A stretch of 64,000 nucleotides of DNA from Maricaulis sp. (GCA_017643585.1 JAEPND010000003.1:62001-126000), one strand, 5' to 3'. Positions 25,658 through 36,111 are shown, counted from the first letter of the stretch. The notes: generated by a model not told the origin, from the letters alone. Numbers and translations are program-made.

Positions 25658-26791
25658 ATGATCGCCGCCCGACACACTCAACTACTGCGGGCCATCCGGT
25701 TAGCGGTACTGGGGTGTGCGGGTCTGACATTGAGCGCATGCGCTACGTCAGCGGAAGAGCTGGCGCGATTGGAACGCGTTACAGAGCACCAAGAACGCAT
25801 GGCTATAGCCGATGCGGAAGAAGATGAAAGGCTGGGCTACCGCGATATCGTGGTGGCCAGCCCATCCCAATTATTCGGATACTCGGGACAGGAGCTCGGC
25901 GAGTTCCTGGAACTTCGACACGACGGCACGTCGCTGCAACCCGTTTTCTCGTTTTTCCACCAAGGCCAAACCGTCGAAATTGCGATGGTTTTTCGTGGGC
26001 GAGGTACCTACCTGCCCGACTATGTACCATTACAGACACCATTCAGACGTCACCAGGACTTTCTTCGCATCTACAGGCCAACTTACGCCTTCGTGCTGAT
26101 AGATGGGACACTCGCCTTGATCGTGAACGAGGAGAGCAGCGAGAGCATCGATGCTCTCGCCCAAGCCACGTGGGCAAAGGCCGCCCCCGAGAACACCGCC
26201 CCGTTCGATCACCTTATGGCAACCCTGGAAGAGGAGCGAGTCGAAGGCTCGGTTCGACTGGCGAGGCTCGTTTATCCTTCACATGAACAATCGTCCGAAC
26301 GCCGAACCCGATCGCATAGTGTGACACATCGCTCGTCGCCTGAAGGAACATCTGTCTATTCCAACTTGCCGACAAACTTCCTCCCCTCGCATTTGAATGA
26401 TCACCACTGGTCGGAAGCAGCACTATCCCCATGGACCACCTACAGCTTCATTGAAGAAACACTCAGCGTCGGTGGGCCTCTCCCGAGCTGGCCCGCCTAT
26501 TATGAAACCAGCCCGGTTCGAAATGAACTTGTTCATCGCTTCAACCTCGGCGCAGACTATGAAATAGTCGGGCTGAAACTATCAGGTGGTGACCGTTGCA
26601 GCCCATATGGTGGCGATTGTCGGTATGAGCGAGAACGTCACTTGTGGATCGGTGTTCGAGCCGGTGTGGTGCAGTGGTTCGATCTGGATCTGTTTGGCAC
26701 TGGCACTTCAGGCCACCGCACTTGGCAAACGACTGAAAATGTGTGCCGAATTGTTGAACGTCACTCCGATGTCGAACCCAGATTTTGCTGA
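25658..26791 (+). CDS. Lipoprotein of unknown function
   Basis: 377 residues. The ATG at 25658 follows the carA stop by 4 bases; an in-frame TTG inside carA is less likely. The lipobox is LSAC at about residues 24-27. The rest is globular with no domain I recognise; it has a central basic/Ser-rich stretch (SSERRTRSHSVTHRSS) and a Cys-rich end (DRCSPYGGDCRYERE, ENVCRIVERHS, final Cys). The base composition is markedly less GC-rich than that of carA, suggesting insertion into the car locus. Confidence 0.65.
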   Translation: MIAARHTQLLRAIRLAVLGCAGLTLSACATSAEELARLERVTEHQERMAIADAEEDERLGYRDIVVASPSQLFGYSGQELGEFLELRHDGTSLQPVFSFFHQGQTVEIAMVFRGRGTYLPDYVPLQTPFRRHQDFLRIYRPTYAFVLIDGTLALIVNEESSESIDALAQATWAKAAPENTAPFDHLMATLEEERVEGSVRLARLVYPSHEQSSERRTRSHSVTHRSSPEGTSVYSNLPTNFLPSHLNDHHWSEAALSPWTTYSFIEETLSVGGPLPSWPAYYETSPVRNELVHRFNLGADYEIVGLKLSGGDRCSPYGGDCRYERERHLWIGVRAGVVQWFDLDLFGTGTSGHRTWQTTENVCRIVERHSDVEPRFC

Positions 26792-26872
26792 CACAGACGC
26801 CGAATGAGATACCAACTGATTTCCACCGCCTAAACGCTTTCGCCTCGGCTGAAAACCGCCTAGGGTCCGGCC

Positions 26873-27619
26873 ATGAGTTGGGTACCTCCAAGCACGCTTG
26901 AAGAGCGTTTAAAACGCGCGTTGATTCCTCAGCGCTGGGAACTTGCGCGTATTGTTCGCCGCGAACTAAAAAAAGGCGAGCCGGAGCTACGGCTTGTGCC
27001 CTTTCTGGCGCCTGCGGGCATGTTGGCCCTCGACATCGGCGCCAATCGCGGGATCTGGACCCATGTGCTCAGCCGCCACGGCGTGAAAACCCTGGCGCTC
27101 GAGCCCAATCCGAAAATGTTCCAGGTTCTCAACTCCGCCCTGCCGGCAGGCGCAGAGGCGCGCATGATCGCCGCCTCGGACGCCTCCGGCACCGCAGAGT
27201 TGGAAGTGCCTGGCCACGGCGATCGCTTTTCCAACCAGCACGCCTCGCTCAACCCGGCACGCAATTGCGGTCGCTCCGTGGGCAAGGTCGAGGTCGAGAC
27301 CGTGCGACTGGACGCGATGGACCTGCCACCGGTCGGCTTTATCAAGATCGATGTCGAGGGACATGAAAAGGCTGTTCTCGACGGCGCGCGTGAGCTGGTA
27401 AAACGGGATCGGCCGCGCATGATCGTTGAACTGGAGGAGCGGCATACGCAAATCCCGATCCGGAAATCCGTCGCGGACATCGAGGCACTGGGTTATGATG
27501 CCTTCATCTTGAAAGCCGGAACCCTGCGCCGCATTGAGGAATTCGATCCCGCCCGCGATCACAACGGCGTTGAAGACACGCCGGCCTATATCAATAATTT
27601 CATCTTCCTGCCGCGCTGA
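26873..27619 (+). CDS. FkbM-family methyltransferase
   Basis: 248 residues. The SAM-binding motif I is LALDIGANRGIWTHVLSRHG, with the acidic end of strand 2 in LALEPNPKMFQVL. The FkbM hallmark GFIKIDVEGHEKAVLDGA is at about 162-179. FkbM enzymes methylate sugars, lipids or polyketides; the neighbours do not reveal the substrate. Soluble, no signal peptide. Confidence 0.88.
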   Translation: MSWVPPSTLEERLKRALIPQRWELARIVRRELKKGEPELRLVPFLAPAGMLALDIGANRGIWTHVLSRHGVKTLALEPNPKMFQVLNSALPAGAEARMIAASDASGTAELEVPGHGDRFSNQHASLNPARNCGRSVGKVEVETVRLDAMDLPPVGFIKIDVEGHEKAVLDGARELVKRDRPRMIVELEERHTQIPIRKSVADIEALGYDAFILKAGTLRRIEEFDPARDHNGVEDTPAYINNFIFLPR

Positions 27620-27684
27620 CGGCCCAGGTCGAGAAATCCGGCGACACGCCTTGGCAGATCGACAAATCGCGCCATCATGCGGGC

Positions 27685-29208
27685 ATGATTGATCGGCGAG
27701 CTTTTCTGATGACGACTTCTGCGGCGGCGCTGGCTGGCTGTGGCCGGTCCGGGGATGTTGAGGCGGGCACGCTGCGTGTCGGCATATCCAACCTTCCCGA
27801 CAGCCTGGACCCGGCGCGGGGCCAGTTCGCCTCGGCGGCCTTGATCTACAAACAGGTCCATGCCGGTCTGACCGAATATGGTCCGAACGGACAGCTGGCG
27901 CCGGGCCTGGCGGAGCGGTGGGAAGTGACGCCCGACGGGCTGGCCTGGACCTTCATCCTGCGCGAGGGGCTGGCCTGGTCGGATGGGCGCCCGCTCACCG
28001 CCCATGACGTCGCCTGGTCTGCGCGGCGGCTAGTGGATCCGGCGCACAGTTTTGCCACGCTGGGCGATTTCCAGAATGTCGTGAATGCCCGCGCCATCCT
28101 GGCCGGTGAAGCACCGGTGGAGAGCCTGGGCGTCGAGGTCGTCAGCGACCAGGCCGTGCGCTTCAACCTGGAAAGCCCGCTGGGTCTCTTCCCCCTGTTG
28201 ATGCGGGAATTCTACCCCTTCCCGCGCCATATCATCGAACGGGTCGGCGATGACTGGATCACGCCGGCAAACTGGGTCTCGGGCGGGGCCTTCACCCTCG
28301 CCTCGATCTCGCAGGTGCAGATCGGGCTGCGCCGCAATCCGCATTTTTATGATGCGACGAATGTGAGCATCCGGACGATCCGCGTCGAAGCGGTTCGCGA
28401 TGATGCGACTCGTGCCCGCATGTTCCGGGCCGGCGAGCTTGACCTCGCCGACAACCCGCCTGCCAATCAGCTGGACTTCCTGCGCGAACAGCTGGGCGAC
28501 GGATTCCGAAGCTTCGACGCCCCGATCCTGCGCTATTTGAAGATCAATCATGACCGTAGGCCACTGGATGACGCCATGGTCCGCGCCGAGCTGGATTATG
28601 CGATCGACCGGGGATTTCTGGTCCGGGAGTTGTTTTCCGGCGCAGCCTCGCCCACGCGCAGCGTCCTGCCCCAGATGTTCCAGGACCAGAATGATCCTCT
28701 GCGCATGCGACCAGAGGGTGCGCCGCCACTGATCGACCGTCCCCTGCAGATTCGTACAACAACCGGGCTGGGCGAGCGCATGGCCGTGGCTCTCGCCGAT
28801 GACTGGCGGCAGATCGGTGTGGAGTCCGAGATTTTCGCGACCTACCCGACCGATCTCTACCAGGCTGTGGATGCAGGCGATTTCGACATCGCAATCGCCA
28901 GCTTCAATCGCGGGCTCAAATCCGACCCGTTTTTCATGCTCGATCCGTTCGCACCGGATGGGTTTGCCGCCAATTTCAACTGGCATGACGAGCACTTCGC
29001 CGAGCTGATGAACCGCGCCCGCCGCGAAAGCGACCCCGGCGAGCGCGAAGAGATCTATCGCGAGGCCAATGCCCATATCCAGCTGGAACACGCCATCATC
29101 ACCCTGGTGCATGACCGCGCCCACTTGCTGGTCGGTGAACGGGTTAGCGGCACACGGGCAGATGTACAGCCGCAGGTGTGGCGTTATCTGGAGCTGGATG
29201 ATGCCTGA
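27685..29208 (+). CDS. Peptide/nickel-type ABC transporter substrate-binding lipoprotein
   Basis: 507 residues. The N-terminus combines a Tat-like RRAFLMTTSAAA with the lipobox ALAGC, so it should be exported folded and lipid-anchored. The SBP family 5 pattern follows: ISNLPDSLDPARG, LAPGLAERWEVTPDGLAWTFILREGLAWSDGRPLTAHDVAWS and DYAIDRGFLVRELFSGAA. In an OppA-like protein this would bind oligopeptides. No permease or ATPase gene is adjacent, so it is an orphan or works with a remote transporter. Confidence 0.9.
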   Translation: MIDRRAFLMTTSAAALAGCGRSGDVEAGTLRVGISNLPDSLDPARGQFASAALIYKQVHAGLTEYGPNGQLAPGLAERWEVTPDGLAWTFILREGLAWSDGRPLTAHDVAWSARRLVDPAHSFATLGDFQNVVNARAILAGEAPVESLGVEVVSDQAVRFNLESPLGLFPLLMREFYPFPRHIIERVGDDWITPANWVSGGAFTLASISQVQIGLRRNPHFYDATNVSIRTIRVEAVRDDATRARMFRAGELDLADNPPANQLDFLREQLGDGFRSFDAPILRYLKINHDRRPLDDAMVRAELDYAIDRGFLVRELFSGAASPTRSVLPQMFQDQNDPLRMRPEGAPPLIDRPLQIRTTTGLGERMAVALADDWRQIGVESEIFATYPTDLYQAVDAGDFDIAIASFNRGLKSDPFFMLDPFAPDGFAANFNWHDEHFAELMNRARRESDPGEREEIYREANAHIQLEHAIITLVHDRAHLLVGERVSGTRADVQPQVWRYLELDDA

Positions 29209-29842
29209 CCTCGAGACCCAGCTAAGGCGGCGCTGGAGCGACCAGATGCAGCGGCTCGGCTGGAATGCCGGGCAAAGCCAGATCGATGGCATTATTTCGG
29301 CGTATAGCGAGCCCCAGCGCCACTATCACGACCTCAGTCATCTGGCCTATATCTTCAGAGAGCTGGACGTCCTGCAGCCGCATCTCGAAGCGCCGGAGAG
29401 GTGCTGGATGGCAGCGTGGTATCACGACATCATCTACGATCCGAGGGGCTCGGACAATGAAGCGCTCAGAGCGGAACGCGCGGTTGTCGAATTGCCCGCG
29501 CTAGGTGCGAGCGACGCCCTCGTGGGACAGGTTCGACAACTCATCCTCGCAACCGCCGATCATCAATCGGGAGGTCACGACGAGGATGATGCTCTCTTCC
29601 TCGACGTCGATTTCTCTATCCTTGGAGCGCCGCCAGACATCTATGATGATTACGCGGCAAAGGTCCGTCAGGAATACATCTGGGCGCCTGGCCTGCTTTA
29701 CCGGCAAGGCCGCCGAAAATTCCTGAAATCCGCGCAGGCAGCTTCCCGGACTTTCCTCACCGACCGCTTCGAAAGCGCAATCGGGGAGCAAGCCAGAGAG
29801 AATATGCGGCGGGAATTTATCCGCCTGGGTGGGAAGTTATAA
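29201..29842 (+). CDS. Predicted metal-dependent HD-superfamily phosphohydrolase
   Basis: 213 residues from the second of two adjacent ATGs (29201), seven bases after GGAG and overlapping the upstream stop by 8 bases. The metal-binding pattern of COG4339 is visible: HYHDLSHLAYIFREL, then AAWYHDIIYDPRGSDNEALRAERA (the HD doublet), then ILATADHQ and LFLDVDFSILGAP. The substrate is unknown. Translationally coupled to the peptide-binding lipoprotein. Confidence 0.85.
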   Translation: MPDLETQLRRRWSDQMQRLGWNAGQSQIDGIISAYSEPQRHYHDLSHLAYIFRELDVLQPHLEAPERCWMAAWYHDIIYDPRGSDNEALRAERAVVELPALGASDALVGQVRQLILATADHQSGGHDEDDALFLDVDFSILGAPPDIYDDYAAKVRQEYIWAPGLLYRQGRRKFLKSAQAASRTFLTDRFESAIGEQARENMRREFIRLGGKL

Positions 29843-29991
29843 GCAATAACACCCGAGCGCGCAGATAGGCTCTCGCCTTCTCGTCGAATCCACGCTACGA
29901 CCCCCTCTCAGCACCAAAACCAAGCGCGAACTGACCCATCCGGGATATCCGGTCGGGCCCGGACGCGCGCACGCACGCGAGCAGGACAGCC

Positions 29992-32900
29992 ATGCCCAGA
30001 CGTACAGACCTAAACTCCATCCTGATCATCGGCGCCGGCCCCATCGTTATCGGCCAGGCCTGTGAGTTCGACTATTCAGGCGTTCAGGCGGTCAAGGCGC
30101 TCAAGGCCGAGGGCTATCGGGTCATCCTGGTGAACTCCAATCCGGCGACGATCATGACCGATCCGGAACTGGCGGACGCGACCTATATCGAGCCGATCAC
30201 TCCGGAAATGGTCGCCAAGGTGATCGAGAAGGAACGCCCGGATGCGATCCTGCCGACGATGGGCGGCCAGACAGCGCTGAACTGTGCCCTGGAGCTGGAA
30301 AATCGCGGCGTACTGGATCTCTTCGGTGTGGAAATGATCGGTGCCAAGGCCGACGTCATCGACAAGGCGGAAAACCGCGAGCGTTTCCGCGAGGCGATGG
30401 ACAAGATCGGCCTGGAAAGCCCGCGCTCGCGCGTCGTGCACACCATGGCGGAAGCGGAAGCCGTGATGAGCGAGATCGGCCTGCCGGCCATCATCCGCCC
30501 GTCCTTCACCCTGGGCGGCACCGGTGGCGGCATTGCCTATAATGTCGAGGAATACAAAACGATCTGCCAGTCCGGCCTCGACGCTTCCCCGGTCACGGAA
30601 ATCCTGGTCGAGGAATCCATTGTTGGCTGGAAAGAGTTCGAGATGGAGGTCGTGCGCGACCGCGCCGACAACTGCATCATCATCTGTTCGATCGAGAACG
30701 TCGATCCGATGGGCGTGCACACCGGTGACAGTATCACCGTTGCCCCGGCCCTGACGCTGACGGACAAGGAATACCAGATCATGCGTTCGGCCTCGATCGC
30801 CGTCCTGCGCGAGATCGGTGTCGAGACCGGTGGTTCCAACGTACAGTTCGCGGTCAATCCGAAGGATGGCCGCCTGGTCGTTATCGAGATGAACCCGCGC
30901 GTCTCGCGTTCCTCGGCGCTGGCCTCCAAGGCGACCGGCTTCCCGATTGCCAAGGTCGCGGCCAAGCTGGCCGTTGGTTACACGCTGGACGAGATTGCCA
31001 ACGACATCACCGATGGCGCGACGCCAGCCTCCTTCGAGCCGACCATCGATTATGTCGTCACCAAGATCCCGCGTTTCGCGTTCGAGAAGTATCCGGGTGC
31101 CGACGCGCACCTGACCACATCGATGAAATCCGTCGGCGAGGCCATGGCGATCGGCCGCTCATTCCAGGAAAGCATGCAGAAGGCCCTGCGCTCGATGGAG
31201 ACCGGTCTGGACGGTTTCGACGAGATCGAGATCGCCGGCACGGAAGACGCTGCTTCCGAAGATGCGCGCAAGGAAGCGGTTCGCGCCGCTCTCGCCATTC
31301 CGACCCCGGATCGTCTGCGCGTCATCGCCCAGGCATTCCGTGAGGGCCTGAGTGTTGATGAAGTCGAGCGCGCTTCGCTCTATGAACCGTGGTTCCTGCG
31401 CCAGATCGAAGCCATCGTGCACGCCGAGGAAGAAGTCTCCACCCTTGGCCTGCCGGGCACGAGCGAGAAATTCCTGGCCCTGAAATCCATGGGCTTTTCC
31501 GATGCGCGGCTGGCCAAGCTGTCCGGCAAGCCGGAAGCAGAGGTCCGCGCCGACCGCCGTGCCCTGGGCGTGCGTCCGGTCTACAAGCGCGTCGATACCT
31601 GCGCCGCCGAATTCTACGCCGCAACGCCCTATATGTATTCTTGCTACGAGACGCCAAGCTTTGGCGGCAAGGCGGATTGCGAAAGCGAGCCGACCGACCG
31701 CAAGAAGGCGATCATCCTGGGTGGTGGCCCGAACCGGATCGGCCAGGGCATCGAGTTCGACTATTGCTGCTGTCACGCCGCCTTTGCCTTCGCCGAGATG
31801 GGCATCGAGTCCATCATGGTGAACTGCAATCCTGAAACCGTCTCGACCGACTATGACACGGCCGACCGCCTGTATTTCGAGCCGCTGACCATCGAGGACA
31901 CGCTTGAACTGATCGCGACCGAACAGGAAAAAGGCGAGCTGCTGGGCGTTGTCGTCCAGTATGGCGGTCAGACGCCGCTGAAACTGGCGGGCGAGCTGGA
32001 AGCGGCTGGTGTGCCGATCCTGGGAACGCTGCCGGACGCCATCGACCTGGCCGAGGACCGCGACCGTTTCAAACAACTGCTGGATGACCTCAACCTGACC
32101 CAGCCGCCGAACGCCATCGTGCGCTCGGAAGACGAAGCGCGCGCCGCCGCCGAGAAGCTCGGTTTCCCGCTGGTCCTGCGCCCGTCCTATGTCCTGGGTG
32201 GCCGCGCCATGGAAATCGTGCGCGAGACCGACAGTTTCGAACGTTATCTGCGCGAGGCGGTGAACGTGTCCGGCAACTCCCCGCTGCTGCTGGATCGCTA
32301 TCTGACGGACGCTGACGAGGTGGATGTCGATGCGATCTGTGACGGCGAGGATGTCTGGATTGCCGGCGTCATGCAGCACATCGAGGAAGCCGGCGTGCAC
32401 TCCGGTGACAGTGCTTGCTCCCTGCCGCCCTATTCGCTCTCTGCCGAGATGATTGCCGAGCTGAAACGCCAGGCGGCCGCGATGGCCAAGGCCATCGGTG
32501 TGCGCGGCCTGATGAATGTCCAGTTCGCGATCAAGGGTGAGACGATCTATGTGCTCGAGGTCAATCCGCGTGCATCCCGCACGGTTCCGTTCGTGGCCAA
32601 GGCCATCGGCGAACCGGTTGCCAAGATCGCTGCCAAGGTGATGGCCGGTGCGAAACTGTCCGAGTTCAACCTGGAAGACCCGGCGCCGAAACATGTCTCC
32701 GTCAAGGAAGCCGTCATGCCCTTCGCCCGTTTTCCCGGCGTCGACCCGGTGCTCGGCCCGGAAATGCGCTCCACCGGTGAAGTCATGGGTATCGACACCC
32801 TGTTCGAAGCCTCCTTCGCGAAGGCCGAGCTGGGAGCCGGCATCCAGCTGCCGACCTCGGGCAGTGTCTTCATCTCCCTGCGTGATGGCGACAAGGCGTC

Positions 32901-33249
32901 GATGATCGACCCCTGCCGCGTCCTGGTCATGAAGGGCTTCAAGATCCTGGCCACCGGCGGCACCGCCACGACACTTGAAGAGAACGGCGTTCCGGTCACG
33001 CGTGTGAACAAGGTCTTCGAAGGCCGCCCACACATTGTCGACCTGATGAAAAACGGCGAGGTCCAGCTGATCTTCAACACGACAGAGGGCCGCCAGTCCC
33101 ACCTGGACAGCTATTCCATCCGCCGCACGGCGCTGGATCAGAAGATCCCGTGTTACACCACGGCATCGGCAGCGCGCGCCGCTATCGCATCGATCCGCCG
33201 CATCGATGAGGGGGCTCTTGAACCACAGGCACTGCAAACCTACTCTTGA
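29992..33249 (+). CDS. carB: Carbamoyl phosphate synthase large subunit
   Basis: 1085 residues, full length. Two homologous ATP-grasp halves are present. The first has [20 protein letters not shown] and [13 protein letters not shown], the second has [19 protein letters not shown] and [13 protein letters not shown]-terminal MGS-like allosteric domain follows ([34 protein letters not shown]). It makes carbamoyl phosphate from bicarbonate, ATP and ammonia delivered by CarA. AGGA precedes the ATG. Followed by greA 54 bp later. Confidence 0.98.
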   Translation: MPRRTDLNSILIIGAGPIVIGQACEFDYSGVQAVKALKAEGYRVILVNSNPATIMTDPELADATYIEPITPEMVAKVIEKERPDAILPTMGGQTALNCALELENRGVLDLFGVEMIGAKADVIDKAENRERFREAMDKIGLESPRSRVVHTMAEAEAVMSEIGLPAIIRPSFTLGGTGGGIAYNVEEYKTICQSGLDASPVTEILVEESIVGWKEFEMEVVRDRADNCIIICSIENVDPMGVHTGDSITVAPALTLTDKEYQIMRSASIAVLREIGVETGGSNVQFAVNPKDGRLVVIEMNPRVSRSSALASKATGFPIAKVAAKLAVGYTLDEIANDITDGATPASFEPTIDYVVTKIPRFAFEKYPGADAHLTTSMKSVGEAMAIGRSFQESMQKALRSMETGLDGFDEIEIAGTEDAASEDARKEAVRAALAIPTPDRLRVIAQAFREGLSVDEVERASLYEPWFLRQIEAIVHAEEEVSTLGLPGTSEKFLALKSMGFSDARLAKLSGKPEAEVRADRRALGVRPVYKRVDTCAAEFYAATPYMYSCYETPSFGGKADCESEPTDRKKAIILGGGPNRIGQGIEFDYCCCHAAFAFAEMGIESIMVNCNPETVSTDYDTADRLYFEPLTIEDTLELIATEQEKGELLGVVVQYGGQTPLKLAGELEAAGVPILGTLPDAIDLAEDRDRFKQLLDDLNLTQPPNAIVRSEDEARAAAEKLGFPLVLRPSYVLGGRAMEIVRETDSFERYLREAVNVSGNSPLLLDRYLTDADEVDVDAICDGEDVWIAGVMQHIEEAGVHSGDSACSLPPYSLSAEMIAELKRQAAAMAKAIGVRGLMNVQFAIKGETIYVLEVNPRASRTVPFVAKAIGEPVAKIAAKVMAGAKLSEFNLEDPAPKHVSVKEAVMPFARFPGVDPVLGPEMRSTGEVMGIDTLFEASFAKAELGAGIQLPTSGSVFISLRDGDKASMIDPCRVLVMKGFKILATGGTATTLEENGVPVTRVNKVFEGRPHIVDLMKNGEVQLIFNTTEGRQSHLDSYSIRRTALDQKIPCYTTASAARAAIASIRRIDEGALEPQALQTYS

Positions 33250-33303
33250 TAGCAAGGACGCTCGGCGCTAGCGTCTTCGGCTCTCCTGAAGATAAGTGGT
33301 CTC

Positions 33304-33777
33304 ATGAACAAGATCCCTATGACTGCTGCGGGGCATCAAGCCCTCGACGCAGAGATGAAACATTTGAAGACGGTCGAACGTCCGGCCGTGATTGCAGCCA
33401 TCGCGGAAGCGCGTGAACACGGTGATCTCTCCGAGAACGCCGAGTATCACGCTGCCAAGGAACGCCAGGGCTATATCGAAGGTCGCCTGGCCGAGCTGGA
33501 AGACAAGCTGGCCCGCGCCGAGGTCATCGACGTGGCCAAGCTGGGTGGTGACACCGTCAAGTTCGGCGCCACGGTCACCGTCTTTGACGAAGATACCGAG
33601 GAAGAAAGCCGCTACCAGGTGGTTGGTGATGACGAGGCGGATGTGAAGGAAGGCAAGATCTCGATCTCCTCCCCGATCGCCCGCGCCATGATCAACAAGG
33701 AAGTCGGCGATGTTGTCGAGGTCAACGCGCCCGGCGGCCTGAAATCCTATGAAATTGTCACGGTAGAGTGGCTCTAA
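33304..33777 (+). CDS. greA: Transcription elongation factor GreA
   Basis: 157 residues. The N-terminal coiled coil includes the acidic tip ([20 protein letters not shown]) that reaches into the polymerase channel to trigger transcript cleavage. The C-terminal FKBP-like domain follows ([43 protein letters not shown]). The carB-greA order is conserved in alphaproteobacteria. A strong terminator follows 24 bases after the stop. Confidence 0.97.
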   Translation: MNKIPMTAAGHQALDAEMKHLKTVERPAVIAAIAEAREHGDLSENAEYHAAKERQGYIEGRLAELEDKLARAEVIDVAKLGGDTVKFGATVTVFDEDTEEESRYQVVGDDEADVKEGKISISSPIARAMINKEVGDVVEVNAPGGLKSYEIVTVEWL

Positions 33778-33801
33778 CGCCAATCCGTCAGACCAAAAGA
33801 T

Positions 33802-33832
33802 AACGGCCGGAGCGTTGCTCCGGCCGTTTTTT
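33802..33832 (+). terminator. Rho-independent terminator after greA
   Basis: A perfect 12-bp stem (33802-33813 with 33817-33828, loop GTT) runs into a T6 tract. It closes the carB-greA transcript. Confidence 0.95.
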
Positions 33833-33884
33833 CATGCCCCGGTGTTGGGAGGAGGTGCCGGTTGAGCAACTCCCCGGGACACTA

Positions 33885-35666
33885 TCATTTGGGCTCGACT
33901 GCAGGGGCCTTGTTCGGCTCGTCCTGAGGCTCACCTTCCGGCTCTTCAGGCGCTTCCGGCGCGCGTTCCACGCGCACATGGCGCATAACCCGACGCGCAC
34001 CTTCGGTATCGCCGATCACCCACAGCTCAACGGTTTCGCCATCTTCGCCTTCCCGTTCGAGAACGCGGGCATCACCCGGCTCGCCATTGACGATCACCTC
34101 AACCTGGCGACCATCTTCGCTGACCCATTCGTGGACTTCACCCTCAGCATCGCGAGCGATGATCACCTCGAACTGGCCGCCATCCTCTGTCGTCCAGGAG
34201 CGAACGGTTTCAGCGTCCACATCATCGACGTCCTGAATAACGACGTTCTCGGATGCATCACCCAGGCGCACAACATGGCCGCCAGCGCTCTCCAGACGCA
34301 GCACATCCTCGGTCATCTCGACACCGTCGAGAGCCTCGATACGGCGTACGAAAACATTCACATCGGACTCGGCACCATCGACTTCGTGCAACACAATGTT
34401 CTCGTGCACACGGACAGCGACACGCGCGCCATCCTCGCCGGTCAGGCGTTCCACGATTTCCGGCGCTACATGTCCGGCGATGCGGGCGTCAGTGACAAAT
34501 ACCGCGACACCGTCTTCACCGTTTTCCAACTGCTCGAGCAGCTCCAGGCGACGGGCTTCACGCTCTTCCGGCGTGCCGCTGCCCTCGACCGTAATTTCAT
34601 AGCGGGTTTCCCCGTCTTCACCCTCGACCTGACGGATCTGGATCTCCTCATGCACCTCTTGCATGACCTGATCGTCATGGGAAACAAAGTGAATCTCCCG
34701 GTCATTGGCCACACGCTCGGTGGCCATGGCCTGTGCACAGGCCACCGGCAGCCAGCTCATCAGCAGGACGCTGGTAAGTGCCAGTTTGGACGAACGCTTG
34801 CCTTCGTTCGCCGAGAGAATTGATTTGATCCGCATTTCGCGGTGCCTCCTGTCTTTTGATCCGAAGGCAGAGGCTGTTGCAAAACCGCCCCGCATCATCG
34901 TGATCAATGCCGCCGCATAGGGCTTACGCGCCCCTCCTCCCAACAACTCAAGAACCTCGGCGTCGCAGGCGATTTCGCGCGCCGCATCAAGGTGTTTTTC
35001 AATCTGGCGCAAGGGCCAGTGGAACCAGAATACCGTGGTCAGGGCGACTCCGATCAGGCGATCGCGCTCGTCCCCGCGTCGCAAATGCACCAGCTCGTGA
35101 ACGAGTGCATAGCGAGCCACTTCCGGATCGTCGAATATCTGTCCCGGGGCCACCACAACGCCGCGCCAGCCGGTCAGGACGGGTGTGCGTGTTTCATCAC
35201 TGATCAACAGGCGGGTCGTCGGCGAGTCCACGTCGGACGCCTGCCCGGTCAGGGTCTCAAGCTGCAGATCACCGGCATATTGTCCCTTGCGCATGAGCCG
35301 CAAGCGGCGCAGATGACGCAGGCCTGCAAACAGAACAGACGCAAGCAGTCCCATCAGATAAAGCGCCGTCAGCAAGATCGCGCTGTCCGGGATGGTGAAG
35401 GCCTCAGGGGTCGGCGGCGCCACGACTGTATTGAGCGGTGCTACCGGGGGATTGAGCGTGACGCTCTCGGGCGCCGCCTGAGGGATGAAATAGATAACCG
35501 GCGCCAGGATCAGCGGGACGATCGCGGCCAGACGCGCGGCCCGCCACAATTCCACGCCGCTGTGCGGATCGCGCCGTTCCAGGACACGTCCGAGCAGAAG
35601 CAGAACCAGGCCGCCGATCAACGACAGGCCTGCGCCCAGGATGACAGCGTTCAATAATCCCATCAT
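33885..35666 (-). CDS. M56 (BlaR1-like) membrane sensor protease, acidic repeat sensor domain (module A)
   Basis: 593 residues; GGAGAG precedes the ATG. Several N-terminal membrane helices surround the cytoplasmic gluzincin site HELVH (190-194), with the third ligand Glu231 in REIACDAEVLE. A further membrane helix at about 295-315 leads to a periplasmic part of about 270 residues. That part is not a penicillin-binding domain. It is acidic and beta-rich, with four copies of an EDG-x2-[YFV]-E-[IVL] motif (GEDGETRYEI, TEDGGQFEVI, SEDGRQVEVI, GEDGETVELW). It should cleave or release the co-encoded BlaI repressor on a signal. The blaI stop overlaps its ATG by 4 bases. Confidence 0.85.
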   Translation of the reverse strand: MMGLLNAVILGAGLSLIGGLVLLLLGRVLERRDPHSGVELWRAARLAAIVPLILAPVIYFIPQAAPESVTLNPPVAPLNTVVAPPTPEAFTIPDSAILLTALYLMGLLASVLFAGLRHLRRLRLMRKGQYAGDLQLETLTGQASDVDSPTTRLLISDETRTPVLTGWRGVVVAPGQIFDDPEVARYALVHELVHLRRGDERDRLIGVALTTVFWFHWPLRQIEKHLDAAREIACDAEVLELLGGGARKPYAAALITMMRGGFATASAFGSKDRRHREMRIKSILSANEGKRSSKLALTSVLLMSWLPVACAQAMATERVANDREIHFVSHDDQVMQEVHEEIQIRQVEGEDGETRYEITVEGSGTPEEREARRLELLEQLENGEDGVAVFVTDARIAGHVAPEIVERLTGEDGARVAVRVHENIVLHEVDGAESDVNVFVRRIEALDGVEMTEDVLRLESAGGHVVRLGDASENVVIQDVDDVDAETVRSWTTEDGGQFEVIIARDAEGEVHEWVSEDGRQVEVIVNGEPGDARVLEREGEDGETVELWVIGDTEGARRVMRHVRVERAPEAPEEPEGEPQDEPNKAPAVEPK

Positions 35667-36037
35667 GCGCTGCTCTCCTCATCGAGGAGTTTCATCAACG
35701 CATTCGCCTCGTCATCGGAAAGCAGGTCGGAATTGGTAAAGGCGGTCGCCGGCAGCGGGCCGCGCAATTCCAGAACGTCTTCGGTAAACTCGCGGATCAT
35801 CCGGCCGATCAGGTCCACCTTGCGTACCTTTGCCTCAAACACCGCCAGGCCGTGCGAGTCCGCTTTGTCGACCAGGCCTTTCTGCACCATGCGTGTCAAC
35901 ACGGTGCGCGTGGTCGAGGGTGACCACCCCATTGCATCCGCAACAGCCTTGTGCGTTTCCCGCGCACTTTGCGGTCCTACGGCCCAGAGATGTTTCAGCA
36001 CGGTCAATTCGGCGGGCGATGGCGAGATGTCGTTCAT
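35663..36037 (-). CDS. BlaI/MecI/CopY-family repressor (module A)
   Basis: 124 residues. The winged helix is LTVLKHLWAVGPQSARETHKAVADAMGWSPSTTRTVLTRMVQKGLVDK, followed by a helical dimerisation tail. Family members repress their own operon and are inactivated by the partner M56 protease. A CTACATATGTAG palindrome lies 31 bp ahead of the start. Closely similar to the module B repressor (124 residues, same layout), consistent with tandem duplication. Confidence 0.92.
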   Translation of the reverse strand: MNDISPSPAELTVLKHLWAVGPQSARETHKAVADAMGWSPSTTRTVLTRMVQKGLVDKADSHGLAVFEAKVRKVDLIGRMIREFTEDVLELRGPLPATAFTNSDLLSDDEANALMKLLDEESSA

Positions 36038-36067
36038 GCGGGGTCCTGTCCACTTGTCGAGAGCACT

Positions 36068-36079
36068 CTACATATGTAG
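36068..36079. promoter_or_regulatory. Palindrome CTACATATGTAG, likely BlaI operator (module A)
   Basis: A perfect 12-bp palindrome with the TACA/TGTA halves typical of BlaI/MecI sites. It extends imperfectly to 36061-36086 and sits 31 bp upstream of the repressor ATG. Confidence 0.6.
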
Positions 36080-36111
36080 CGCACTCGCGCAAATGAAAAC
36101 CGCTTAATGAT

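Noticed and set aside
31159..33255. A 698-codon open frame on the minus strand opposite carB
   Set aside because: Composition is His/Gln/Arg/Val-rich nonsense typical of antisense to a GC-rich gene; carB is unambiguous.
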